Shown piece after piece: positions 11,111 to 23,800 of a stretch of DNA of 64,000 bases. The DNA lies in assembly GCF_000004075.3 (NCBI RefSeq), contig NC_026658.2, positions 5,828,001 through 5,892,000 of the forward strand. Reading direction: 5' to 3'. The stretch is from Cucumis sativus. Its lineage: Eukaryota > Streptophyta > Magnoliopsida > Cucurbitales > Cucurbitaceae. Made by a program: the position numbers and the translations under genes. How positions within the stretch are numbered: position 1 is the first letter of the stretch; the number at the start of each line of letters is the position of its first letter. Below the pieces are notes generated by a model, which worked only from the letters and a program-made list of their open reading frames with translations, ran no database searches and had not been told where the DNA came from.

Positions 11111-13161
11111 ATGTCTTGGTTCAATAGAATCTTTCCATCTATGGGCCAAGATGTGGATGGAGTTTTGAACTATGTACACCAACTCACTTACTTTTTTTCC
11201 AATTGCTTGAATGTTAGAATGATTTTTTTGATAAATGAGAAAAAAAATTGATATCCATCTTAAGAATCTAGGATTCTAAATGATGTGCATGTTTTTGTTT
11301 AGATTGAATTTGGAAGTGTTTAAAATTAGTTATAAGAGATAGGTGTAGATTCTAACATTTGTTATTTTATTGGTTGGAAGATTTACCGTTTCATCATTTG
11401 GCTGTTTTTTATATCTGAATTCTTTTAGACTGGGTGGCTATAAACGGAACTGAGTTAGAGAGTGGGTTAGAGAGTGTAGTTGTAATCTCGATATAGAGAT
11501 TGTTTTCTAGAAAGACTATTGTTATTGTTATTGGAGTTTCTTAATAATATAATTGGGATTTGACCCTCATTCACATTACAACTTTCACTTTGAATCTAGG
11601 AATCAATCAAATACATTGGGAGGAAGGTGCAAAATGTGGGAAACAATGTTATGACTTTATATTCTAAAGTTGCTGAAGTTATAATTTCTCCAACTATGGA
11701 TCCAAATTATATCAGTGAAGGGGAAGAGGAAGAAGCAGAAGAGGAAGAAGCAGAAGAGGAAGAAGCAGAAGAAGAAGAAGAAGAAGAAGAAGAAGATGAA
11801 GAAGCAGATGAAGATGAAGAAGCAGATGAAGATGAAGAAGCAGATGAAGATGAAGAAGCAGATGAAGATGAAGAAGCAGATGAAGAAGAAGAAGCAGATG
11901 AAGAAGAAGGAGAAGGAGAAGGATCATTTATTTCTTATTTAAAATCATTGTTGGGAATTGATGAAGAACATGATGGTTTTGAACAAAATCAGTCAGAAAG
12001 TGATTTTGGGGATTCTGCTAGTGAAGTATTTTCAACTACATCTTCTTATATGGAAGATCCTATTCATGTGGCTTCATTATCAGAAATTGGTTGCAATGAA
12101 TTTGGGAGCAATATGTTGCCAAATAAAGCTTTTTCTGTCTATTATGCTGCACTTCATAATGATGAGAATGATATAATCAAAGGGAATTATGATTGGATTA
12201 GTTCTCACATTGACTCAGATGGAAACTACTCTTCTAATTTTGTCTCATCAATCGACTCGTTTGGTTCGTGTTCTTCTTTCCTTCTCCTAACATCTTCTTT
12301 TTCATTCAGCTGTATTGGTTCATCACTCTAAAGTTTTGCCACTGATTTCTTGGTTGTATTGACTGACTTTTAATTTGTAGGGTCATTGGAAGACTACGAA
12401 TCTACTGACTTCAACAAGGAAGCAAACGATTTGTCTCATCAAGTGGAGCTTGAAGATAACTGTGTCATCGTGGATTATCATGATGATGTCTCTAGTGAAC
12501 CCCCAAACCAACCTTCATTTAAGGTATTTTGTTTCCCATATAAATTCCTTATGATGTTCTTGGAGATTATTTAAAATCACCTATGATTCACATAATCACA
12601 GAAGCTACAACTCTTGTTATTGCTTTTTGTCTTTTCTAACTCTTAAATTCAACAATGGTAGTGTAATAAACCAAATCATCTACTTCTGGGATTAATATTA
12701 TAAAAAAGGCCCAAGTATAGATATGGAAACCTACAAGGATGCATTTATTTAAATATATATTTATTCTTAAGCAAAATGAATTATTTTCATATTCTTACTT
12801 TGAAATTTTGGCCATGGCTCATGTGCTTTTGGATGTTTATTAATGTCGAAATTTATATTTGAATGACTTTTGGTCAGAAGCATATACCATATAGTTGTTT
12901 TACATTAAGATAATAAAACACTATTAACATCTGTTTTTACATGTTTTTTTCCTTCTTATAATTATGATGCAGAGAACAATATCGAATGCTTTCTTTTCCA
13001 TAAAGAGGTTGGCAATGGAGTACAAACAGCTAGCTATTTTGAAAGGATATGATGCAACAAAGAGCTGCCAAGGAACAAGTTTGGCTGCTCCACATACAAT
13101 GCTTTTGAGGGATTCTGATCAAACAATTCAATCAAGTGACTCTGAATGGGAGCTTCTTTGA
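11111..13161 (+). CDS. Hypothetical protein with a long acidic Glu/Asp repeat, four exons
   Basis: Exons 11111-11173, 11600-12263, 12381-12523 and 12973-13161 join in frame (phases 0, 1, 0) to 352 residues, all with GT-AG borders. The first exon gives MSWFNRIFPSMGQ; the second continues ESIKYIGRKVQNVGNN. Residues about 55-120 are almost pure Glu/Asp/Ala, with EEEEA units and then EEADED units. A Ser/Asp-rich middle follows. The last exon (RTISNAFFSIKRLAMEY to DSEWELL) is a helical-looking block that reads as the conserved part. I do not recognise the family. There is no signal peptide or membrane segment. Acidic tracts occur in chromatin and chaperone-like proteins, but no function is claimed. 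The frame agreement across three introns supports a real gene; the start codon is the weakest part. Confidence 0.7.
11721..11920. repeat. Coding GAA/GAT minisatellite (15-bp then 18-bp units)
   Basis: Within exon 2 of the acidic-protein gene. Three 15-bp units (GAAGAGGAAGAAGCA type) are followed by a GAA run and about five 18-bp units of GATGAAGATGAAGAAGCA type. All units are multiples of three, so length change keeps the frame. The opposite strand shows a poly-Leu/His open frame that is only a shadow. Confidence 0.9.
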
Positions 13162-13725
13162 ATCAAAACAAAACCAGTTTTCTTAAGAACTTTTTCCATC
13201 AGATTGGTTTTAGACTTATTTTTGCATTTGAATTGATGCTTTAGGATGTTTTTGTTTTAGGATATTTTTGTTTGAAGTTCTTATTTTTCATTGCCCAACT
13301 GCTACGTGAGAGTCAGGGTAATTGGATAGGCTTTATTTCTCAGAATTGTTTGGATTGGTTTATTGCCCTTTTATTTGAATCCATTTTATGATATTTCTGT
13401 GATCTAAACTGCTTAGGCAAACATCCCTCATTTTCCAACTTTAAAAAATATAAATAAAATTTTGTGGAATGTATGTTTGAGTTACCATTGAACTAAAACT
13501 TACCTAAACTTAGCTTGAGTATTGGTTATAGTTAATTTAGTTGTGATTCAAGGAAACAACAAATTGAGTAAACAAGTCCTGAATTTTCATCATCAAAACT
13601 TCCTCCATTCTATTTTACCTTTGGCCTTAAGAGGAAGTAGAGTTTGGAAATTTTATTGAAATTTTCTCCTTGCTAACGCAAGGAAGTCTTTTAGAATATT
13701 TCATCACAAATACAGAGTGAAAATT
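13162..13725. other. 3' flank of the acidic-protein gene
   Basis: No gene. The first 250 bp, T-rich with TTTGTTTTAGGA repeats, probably is the 3' UTR. The gene upstream and the TBL gene downstream converge on this interval. Confidence 0.4.
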
Positions 13726-13726
13726 G

Positions 13727-13803
13727 ATCTTTTATAGAAAGTAAACCTATGATCTCGAAGAAGTCACGATGTCTTATCCATCGAGCTATGCTATGCTCAA
13801 GTT
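13727..13803 (-). mobile_element. tRNA-derived SINE head (degenerate B box)
   Basis: On the minus strand TAGCTCGATGGATAAG (13,773-13,788) fits a Pol III A box. It is followed by GACATCGTGACTTCTTCGAG and then AGGTTTACTTTC where a B box (GGTTCGAATCC) would be. The order and spacing fit a tRNA-derived SINE head with a decayed B box. It is not a functional tRNA gene because no cloverleaf pairing is evident. Confidence 0.5.
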
Positions 13804-13848
13804 CCTAACTATCGCAAGAGACTTGCCATTTGATATTTGGGTCAAAAC

Positions 13849-16533
13849 CTACGAAAGATTTTGATGGTTTCTTAACAAATAAGCATACAGAATTTCATTC
13901 CATGTATCAGGAACTCCTGGTAAACACCAATGTATGCAATCTGCAAAACTTTTTGGATCAGATCTCTGTTCTTTTGTCAAAAGCTTGCCTCGACGCTCCC
14001 CGTAAATCGATGTATGAGCATCCTTTCGAAACTCAGATAACTGTGTAATGTTTAATAAAGTTACATTTACTTTAAGATCCTGTATAACTTCATGAATTAT
14101 TTCCATTATCTCAGTGCTTGATCCAGTGCCCCAATGTGGATGATGAATTGGTTGAGACTCGTTGAAGCAGTTCTCATCAGTTCCTGGCCTCCATTCCCAG
14201 CTCCTACAACAGATAATTTGCCACCTTTGTTATTGATAAGCTTCAATGGATGGAAATTTGAGGTATACACTATTTAGTTCAACAATTTGATTCCTTGAAG
14301 CTTCCTCGTTCGAATATTAACGGTTCCATTTCATAACTTTTTGTTTTTGGGTAAGTCTTTTAAATTTCAACTTATAGCCTATTCTACTTCTTAAACTGTG
14401 TGGCTGTCAAGAAAACAAATAAATGGGATCTAACTAGCTGTTTTAAAGGTTGGATTCATTAGTAAAGATTTAAGGCAGTATGAGAGTAAGTGGTCTTGTA
14501 TTCAGAACCTAAGCTATCAACTTAAGTTTTTTGGATTCTACATTCGACAAATTTACAAATGAGAAGACATTTAGACTGTGCTTGAGCACATCTTGTAATC
14601 TTTGTTACAATTTTAAAGCTGAGGAAACTAAAAGGTCATTTTTCATTCAAACTTGGTAGCATTTAGATGGTTGCTTCTTTTTTTTTTTCATTTACTGTGC
14701 AGAACAGAACTTGAGAGCCTTGTTCTTACTACCCATAGATGTATTGGTTTGAAGAAATTTAAGATGGAATGAGTTATGACTTGTTGAAAAAGGAAAGAAA
14801 AATAAGTAGAATATGAAACTCACCACAAATGTGTTGGAGACATTGTCATGAAGAAAACCTTCTGAGAATTAGGGTTGATGTTGGATTCAAGCCAATTTGC
14901 CCATGTTTCCATTGCCAATCTGTATGCAGTGCTCACATTATACTCTCTTACATCCTCTCCAGGTCCATACCTTAAAAAGAAAGAAAAAAAGCTCACAATC
15001 AATAATATGCTTTTGACTAAGTATATTACTTAAGGACTTCCACTAAAATGACAAAAGTTGCTTCAGACTTCAAGTGAGTGATTTGAAATTGTGAAAATCA
15101 CTTTCAAATAGGTCGTTTTTCTCTAGCTGCTTTTGTTAAAAATACTATAGTTTCAAGAAAGACAAATATTGATTGATTGGACATGTAACGTGTGTTAGAG
15201 GTAATTAACCGGAGAAAGTAGATACCAATCCAAATTAGAGTTGTGTGTTTTATAAAACAATTTGATATGTTGATTTCAAGTATAGAAACTTAGTTGTACT
15301 ACCTTTCCTTTATTATTGAGTTAACAGTTAGAATTATAAATGAGTTTTTAAAAAGTTTAGGGACTAAATAATTACCTGAATCGAAGTTTAGGAACTAATC
15401 GAAGAAGAAAATTAGAAAAAGAATACTTACGTTGCATTGATAAGAGGTTTATATCTCCACCAAACATAGCTTTCAAATACCAAAACATCAACCCCTTTCC
15501 AGTGGTTGCCATGGTTGGCTATGGAGTCAAGCTTCACCATTCTTTTCAATACAGTATGGTTGGTTGCATGATCAGATATAGATTCAACTATAAATGGTGC
15601 CCAGTAGTATTCAATTGATACATTGTAATCCTAATTCGAAAAAATCCAAAAAACGTAAATATTCAAATTGATGTAGTATTATTTTACTATAACAAAGTTA
15701 GGAATTTATGATGGGTAGAGCTATGGATTTTCCAAAAAAGTTTTAGGTACCTCAACTTTGAAGATTTTTCTTGGAGGAATTCTTTCAAGGGATTTCTTTC
15801 CTTTGGGAATGGCTGATTGAACCAAACAAACCATTGATTCAAACTGCCCTCTCTGTATCGAATCTCCAACAAACATTATTCTTTTGTCTCTCAGAATATC
15901 CAACACTTTCAATGCATCAAACCTGACAATTCATTCCAAATACACACCAAGATGAGATAATCGTATAGTTTGATACATACATACATATATATATATACAC
16001 ACACACACATATGTTATTAATTATCATCTCGGTTTAAAGGTTAGAGATCAAAATCTCTACTGCTATAAGCTTTTGAAAGGAGTGTTTGAATTGGCAATGT
16101 AGATGGTTTGTTTGTTATGATTGGGAGTTGAGTGGAAAGAAGGGAGGACATTGGAATACCTAGGCAAATTGCAAGAATTGGGTTGCCATCTCCATTTCTT
16201 ATAGAAAGAATCAGGTCTACCATTCTTTTGGCAAGTAACTTGTTTAACCAAAAATGGACATGTGTCTTCTTCATAAAGAGGGTATGATGCATTGTCCCAT
16301 TCCCATTTCCCTTCAAACAAATTGCAGTTTTCATCTATGATATCTTTTGAAGAGACAACAACCGGTAGTGGATGCTTTTCACTTCTTGGTCGACCGTACA
16401 TCTTGAAGACAAAGCTTCCATGACTCTTTAGATCATCTAAGACTAATCGAGCGAGTCCTATTACGAGAAGAGCAGCCAATGCTACCGGAAAGACAGAATG
16501 AACTTGCCGATCCAAGGAGAGTTGCTTCAACAT
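13849..16533 (-). CDS. Trichome birefringence-like (TBL/DUF231) xylan O-acetyltransferase, five exons
   Basis: Minus-strand exons 16160-16533, 15751-15922, 15431-15630, 14824-14970 and 13849-14203 join in frame to 415 residues. Residues about 14-32 form one hydrophobic segment, as in type II Golgi proteins. The TBL domain begins CNLFEGKW at about 70, with the GDS motif at 144-146 (FVGDSIQRGQ) and the DxxH motif at 386-389 (DCIHWCLPG). These supply the Ser and Asp-His of the catalytic triad in this family. The motif order and wording are closest to the TBL3/31/32/33 group, which places acetyl groups on xylan in the Golgi. GDSIQR replaces the commoner GDSLxR, which is tolerated in related members. 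Length is normal for the family. The exact TBL number is not certain. Confidence 0.9.
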
Positions 16534-17891
16534 TTTGTTTTGTGGGTGATGAATTGATTTTCTTTACTATTGTTTGACATTATTGTGTTTATTGGGAAGT
16601 TACTGAATTGTTGTTCATATCTTTAGTTTGAAGTATCCTTTCCTTTTTGTGCAACCACCGGTTGGTGGAATCGTTAAAATGGTTGAAAGTGAGTTAAGTT
16701 CTGTTGTTGGTTACTTTGGTTTCAATGTTGTTTGGTACTCTTTCTATCAGGTAAAATGTCAAGCTTCTTAAAATGAACATCAGATTTGTGTCATTTTTTT
16801 GGTTATAAGTCATGAACTTTTGTTTGGACAACTTTATTTTGAGTTAACTTTACTCTTTACATTTTCAATTTCATTAAACATACCTTATAAAATGGCATCC
16901 ATTTCATATATATTTTATCCAATGATATCCACTTTCTTTAATAGTCATACTAGTCCGTAATCATTTTTGGTTAATGATTTGTATTAAATTTAACGAGTTG
17001 TATTAAGTTCTATTTTAATGGAATACATTTATTACACTAAACCACATTATTTAGACTCTAAATTTTAATCCTATCACAAATAATATATACTTTTTTTTTT
17101 TTTATCACAAATAATATATACTTTTTTTAATCTTTTTTTATATAATTGGAGATGGAGAGATTGAAACTGATAGTCAACATGATCAACATTGGACTATACG
17201 ACCGCTTACCATAATCAACATGATCTACACAATAGTAGATTTGATGTTTTTAATGATATTTTACATTGGACTACACGATTATTTGTCATGGTTAACACTA
17301 TCGTTTGAAGCACTTTTCCCCATCTAAAATAAAACTAGATGATTGTATATTATGACCTAAACGATTGTATATAATTTGTTTAGACTATTGTGATATTACT
17401 TGTGCTAGCATGTGGCTATTTATTTGCAGAATTTTTTTGCATTTTCTACAGTGGGTTTATGGTTTTCTCTGTTTGCAAATTGCCTAAAATACTTTACCTG
17501 TTTGTTATATTTCTTATATGTAGCGTAAATAGTTGTTGTTTAATGAAGTATTTTAAAAAATAGTAAAATAAATTAAAATATTTACAAATTATATTAAAAT
17601 TTTATATTCTATCATGATAGAAAATAATAGACTTCTATCACCGTTTACTAATAACATTGATAAAAGTATATGAGTGTCTATCAATATATAAAAGTTGAAA
17701 ATATTTGATTAAATTTGCTATTTTTTACTGCCCGTTGTTTACTTTTTTTTAAAAAAAAAAAACTAAAATAATATCGTAAAAAGGAAGGGTAAAACGGACA
17801 AAATATACGTTAAATAGTTTGATTTTTTTTAAAATTATTTATAAGAAAAACGTATGAAAATATTTGGATGATGAAGAAGAACAATTAAGAT
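16534..17891. promoter_or_regulatory. Shared upstream region between divergent TBL and IPT9 genes
   Basis: About 1.36 kb separates the two start codons, which face away from each other, so it should hold both promoters. It is AT-rich. ATCACAAATAATATATAC is duplicated at about 17,074 and 17,105. Near 17,590-17,690 short inverted pieces of the TCTATCA/TGATAGA type occur, a texture common in this genome's repeats. No clear TATA box was singled out. Confidence 0.4.
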
Positions 17892-20800
17892 ATGTTGGCC
17901 GCAAAGTCCAAAGCTGCTCTTCGAGCATCGAGAATGTTTAATAATGGAGTGCGCAGCCTTCATACTTGTTGTTTGCGCTCTCCATTTGCGGTGGAGAGGC
18001 CTCTTCCTCAATCAATTTCATACAGGAGAACTCGCTGCCGGCGTCTTTTTGCGACCTTTTGCTCTGCTGCAGCCATCCCCAATAAGGAAAGGAAGTCGAA
18101 GGTGATTGTGATATCTGGTCCAACTGGTTCTGGGAAGAGTAGGCTTGCTATGGAGCTTGCTAAGCGTCTCAATGGTGAAATTATCAGCGCCGACTCTGTG
18201 CAGGTCAATTGACAATGTCTGTCCTTGTATGGTGCATAGAAAATGGGAGGAGAATCAAAACGAAACTGGAACTGTACTTTAATTTAGGTTATCTACAATT
18301 GTTGTTGATGTTTTTACTAATAGTTGTTTGGTGTTGAGGATGCCACGTTGAGAAATTAGAATAACTCACAATCTGTATAAGATACACGGTTTAGTCCTTT
18401 AATGCCTACTGGTTTTTAGATGGATAATTATCTAATTTTTGGATTCTTCTAGCCGTGCAGTGAAGCTAATAGCTTTAACTCAGACAGATTTAATCAAGAA
18501 AATTTTTGGCTTTCAGAAGATTAATGGAATTGAAGGCTGGAAATTGATGTGGTACAGTGAAGGGGGTATGAGGAAATTGGATGTAAGCCAAATGTTGGGA
18601 TGATGAACTGTCAGACATATGATTATCTTTGCATTTTCATGTGAATAAAGCACGAAACATTAATGTATGGGAATTTCAAACTTTATAGAATCTATAAAAT
18701 GAAATTACTTTTGGCGCTAATAAACATTTGAAAAGTAGAGAAACCAATGCCTTCTTAGCTCTAATGCTCTAAGTAAGCAAGTACATGTCTTTTAGCTTTT
18801 AAATTTTTTCCTTGGCCTGTGTACTGTGTATCTCATAAGGGGTCCATTGCTAACATTATTTCTAATTTTACTTAGTTTCAATGTTCTTCTCTTTGTATTA
18901 GTAATGAACCAGTTTCTTGAATGCTAATATTATTCATTCTGCCTAATTTTAGGTATACCAGGGTCTTGATATTGGATCTGCAAAGCCATCGGCAAGGGAT
19001 AGAAAGGTGTCTTATATCTTACGTGCTCTAAAATTTTGCTATTACTTGGTAAATGAAGCTTGAGGAATCATTATCGAGCCTCTAATTTAAGGACATTTAG
19101 GAATTCTGGAATGATAAGCTGACAAAAAAGAAGAAAGTGTGTGAGTGACATAAAAGTAGAAATTACATTAAATCAATGATGAGTAATCAAATATGAAGTT
19201 AGCTGTAATCAGAATCACATCTTACAAGTTTTCATTTCAACTCGGTGTGACACTTCAACATCTTCCCTACTCAAAATAATTGGAACAACATAAAAATATT
19301 GAGAATAATTGATCGCATAGTCTCAATAGAAAAACTAACCGTACAGATATATATTTACCCACATCTTTCTGATATTGACAAGTGCATCTTGATTAGTTTC
19401 ACATATAATCTATCTCCCGAAGCTTGTTTTACATTTTTGGGTTAAGATAAAATTACTTTTGTTATGGCCGAGTAAGATTACATATATGAATAATTAATAT
19501 TGTTAAGTTACTGTTTTAACTAGTAGATACATATTTTTTAAATTCTGTAGTCAAGTTGATTGAATACACTCTTCATACTTCATTTGATCAAGAATACATT
19601 CTTTCTGTATTTTAGGAGGTCCCGCACCATTTGATTGACATTCTACGTCCATCTGATGGTATGCTTTTCACTAGATCTTTCATCTGAGTTTAACTCCAAC
19701 TGATTTTCCATATTCACTTTGTAATGATATCTAATTTAGACATTGAATGCAATAGTATATATTTCCTGTGTGCAAGAATGTTTGAACTTATTGTTAAAAT
19801 TGTCCAGAATATTCTGTTGGTCGGTTTTTTGAAGATGCAAGGCAAGCGACAAGATGTGTACTTGATAATGGCCGTGTTCCGATAGTTTGTGGTGGGACAG
19901 GATTGTATTTAAGATGGTGTGTACCATCATAGCCTTCCTTTGGAAAATTATTTGAAGATTCTTTTCTCTGTTGGTAATTATTATTTTCAATAGGATTAGC
20001 TTGAAATTTACATTCTCAGTTAATCAATGGAAGCACGATTGTCAATGCTAGTGGTGCTTATGTCTTTTTCTTGCCTGTAATGCTGACTAAATGCTTTTTG
20101 AAGATGGGTTCCCCACTCTGTGAAAGAACGATACAGCATATAGTTTTTTACCTAAGAAACGTTTCACTGATAAAATGAAATAAGGGGAAACCTCAAGCAC
20201 CTAAAGGTGATTACAAAAAGAGTGCCAATTTGAAACTAAGAAAATGAGATGAGAATGGCTGATTAGACGAACAGAAAAAAGTGTATTCTTGACATTGTTG
20301 AGCAAATATAATAATTTTTCCTCCCAGATGTCATATGAGCTTAATGATGGTTGAATTATTTTGCAGAATATGTTGCTCAACATTTTGCTACAGTATCATA
20401 AGGAAAAACAGTTTGTAAATTAACTTTTATAATGATTTATGGGTGTGGGATCAAATGAAGGTTCATGTATGGAAAACCCAATGTTCCAAAGGCCTCTCCA
20501 GACATTGCTGCTGAAGTTTGTTCTGAGTTAGCAGACTTGCGGAGAAATGAAGACTGGGATGCAGCTGTGCAATTGGTTGTTAAAGCTGGTGATTCTAGAG
20601 CGCAGGATTTAGCTATTAATGATTGGTACCGATTGCGGCGGAGCTATGAGATTATCAAGGTAATTGCTTATTTTTGCTGTTTATTTGGTACTCTCTCTCT
20701 TATTCTTCTGTTTTTGGTGACTGCTCAAGACCCAAACAGCCTTTTCTAATTCTTTCAACTAAATGCCACTCAATTCAGTAAAGAAACCTGTTTTTTCATA

Positions 20801-23800
20801 AGAAACTTCCTCTTCCTCAAATATGTGGGTTTCGGACAACCTCCTTCATATTTATGCAGTAAATAACCATAACGCTTCTCATATCCATCACCAGTAGTTT
20901 AAACTTTAAAGCAAGATGGCAGAGCAAAAAAGATGATTTTCTCCCAATGATTCATGATTCACTTCTATGAATGTCTACTTACAAAGAACCAATGCAGATA
21001 AAGATCTCCGAGGAAAATCCCTAGATTAAATAAAATGGTTCTGAATTGTAATGTGTACAGTTTCACTACAATTTTACTTTCTGACTTCTGGAAATGTTTG
21101 TTCTAACTTCTATCAATGCTTCTCTTGAATGATTTTATTTTTTATGTTTTGCCAATTAGAAAGTAATGATAAACAAATATGGTATAACCTTATATCATTC
21201 CTTTGCAGGCAAGTGGTTCACCTCAATCTGCATTTCAAGTTCCATATGATACTTTCAGACAAGACCATGTTTCTGGTGCAGCCAGCAGCTTTCAGGGCGC
21301 CGACCATTCAGTTGACCCTCATGACTATTCTAGTGAGGAAATTGGCACGAAAGAGTTGGACTATGAATTCATTTGTTTCTTTCTCTCTAGCCCAAGGCTT
21401 AATTTGTATAGGTCAATTGACTTCCGCTGCGAAGATATGATTTTAGGTGGGTGTACAATTAAAGTTAAGTAAATAACTATAACAGTATACTTTCTGTTAA
21501 GTTGTTGCTGGTTGTTATTTCAATTGGAGACTTGTAATATTGTGCATGGTTTTCTACTTCTCTGCTGGGTGATACAATCTTTCAAGGTTTACTTTTTAGT
21601 AAATTTGATCAGATTATGATACTAAACGTCATTGCTTTTCAATGTTTTCATCTTCTGCAGGCAGTGATGGGATTTTATCCGAGGCAACATGGCTTCTTAA
21701 TAGTGGGCTTCTTCCAAATTCAAGTTCTGCCACTAAAGCTATTGGTTATAGACAAGTACATCCTGGACATTGTCATATTATTTCATTCTTTATATTTGAA
21801 TATTGTGTGATGAATGGTTTCATTCTTTATTTTTGAATATTGGGTGGAGAGGCTTTCTGATATCAGCGGTTTACTTTGGCCTTTCTTTTGGGTTCCACCA
21901 CTCACTTTCTAATAGGAAAGCGACAAATGTGGCCTCTCTTCTTTATTTGACCAAGGTTCACTCCTTTAGGCGTGGGAGAAGGGATGTAAGTGTCTGGAGC
22001 TCCAATTCTTTGGAGGGTTATTGTGTAAGACTCATTTTGTAATCTCTTTGATCCTTTCCCTTTAGGAATATTGGTCTTTGGACGACTAAGATCCCTAGGA
22101 ATATGTGGTTCTTTACTTGTTCAGTTTTACATGTCCATACTAAACATAATCTATCGGCTTATGAGGAAGTTTCCATTGCTTGTTGGTCCTTTCTTTTTTA
22201 TTCTTTGTTGGAAGGTTGAGGAAGATCTAGACCATATATCTGGTGTTGTGGGCTTGCGAGTTTTGTTTAGGACTTATTCTTCGAGACATTTGGTATCTCA
22301 ATGCTCGTCACAAGGATATTAGTGTTATGGTCGAGGAGTTCCTCTTCAATCTACCTCATGCGGAGAAGGACCGATTTTTATGGCTTGTCGGAGTCTTTGC
22401 GATCTTAGGAAGGGTGAGCGAAATAGTAGGATTTTAGAGGAGTGGACAGGGCCCTAGTGAAGAAGTCCCTCATTTGCTTTCGTGTCTCCTTGGGTTTTGA
22501 TTTCAAAGACTTTTCGTAATTGTTCTATGGGTCTTATTTTACATGATTGGAGTCCCTTTTTTTAGAGGGATGCCTCTTTTTCTTTTGTATGTCTTGAATT
22601 CTCTCTCTTTTTTTCCAGTGAAAGTTGTTGATTCCATTTTATAATAATAGTAACAATAATGTCCAAAGGGAGAAATAGTTGATGAACTCAATATCTAAAG
22701 AAAGTCTAGGCAAAGTATTAAAAGTGATAAAGACAAGAATATTGAGTTACATGGAAATCTGAGTATTGGAAAAAAAACCACGGTATTTTGTTCATATTAT
22801 TTTTCGATAAATACAATAGGTACAAGAGGGGGAATAAATAGAATAATACAATAATATAAAAAAGGAAAGATATTTTTGGCAAATCTTCCATAATTTCCCT
22901 ATGGGCCAAGCCCACTAACTTTAACACTCCTCCTCAAGTTGGGACGTAAATATCGATGAGGCCCAACTTGCTAACACAGAAGTCAAATTTTGGTTTGAGA
23001 AGCCCCTTGGTGGGAAGCAACCTGTTGGCTTGAAGGAATGTACGGAATGCACATGCTCTCACTATTTCCTTGGACTAAGCCCACTAATTCTAACAAAAGC
23101 CTTTGTCATAATTTCTTCAATGATCTCTATAACTTTTTTTTTTTTAATATCCTATGAGTACTTGATAAAATACAATGCTGAATTACATTGTGCAAGTGTT
23201 ACCGTTTTTACAATTTATTTTACAGTTGATTTAAAAGAAATATAAAATTTCACTCTTCAGTATAGGCCAGATTACAGTCACTAATTTATTGTGAATCATG
23301 AACTTCAGGCTATGGAGTACCTGTTAAGGTGTAGGCAGCAAGGTGGAAGGAGTTCTCCAGAAGAGTTCTATGCCTTCCTCTCTGAATTTCAGAAAGCATC
23401 TAGGTAATTTCCACTGCGTGTGCTGGCAAAAAGGGTTTTAGTTTTGGGAAAGCTATGTATCTAAGTCGTGCTAGATTTCGAGGAAATTTGTGCAGTGGAC
23501 AGTTGATCAGGTTCAATTGAAGTTTCAAATTGTGCTACCATTAAATTGTATGATTTATCTTGGGAAAGAAAAAGAAAGAAAAATAGAATTGCACGATTAT
23601 TTTCAAATTAAGAAACCATGTAATGAGGTGGATTAGAACGCTCTTTTGTTTCCAAAACACATGGGAGTTGGTATAAAAAGTATCCTTTTTCATGCAAATA
23701 CAACACCGATCAGGGGATACATTTAGAGTTTTGGCCTACAGTATATTTCCGTGGGTTTAGACCTTCCAACAACAAGCTCCTGCCAAACAAAAAGGGTGTC

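Noticed and set aside
11712..11927. Poly-Leu/His open frame on the minus strand
   Set aside because: It is the antisense shadow of the GAA/GAT coding repeat in the acidic-protein gene.
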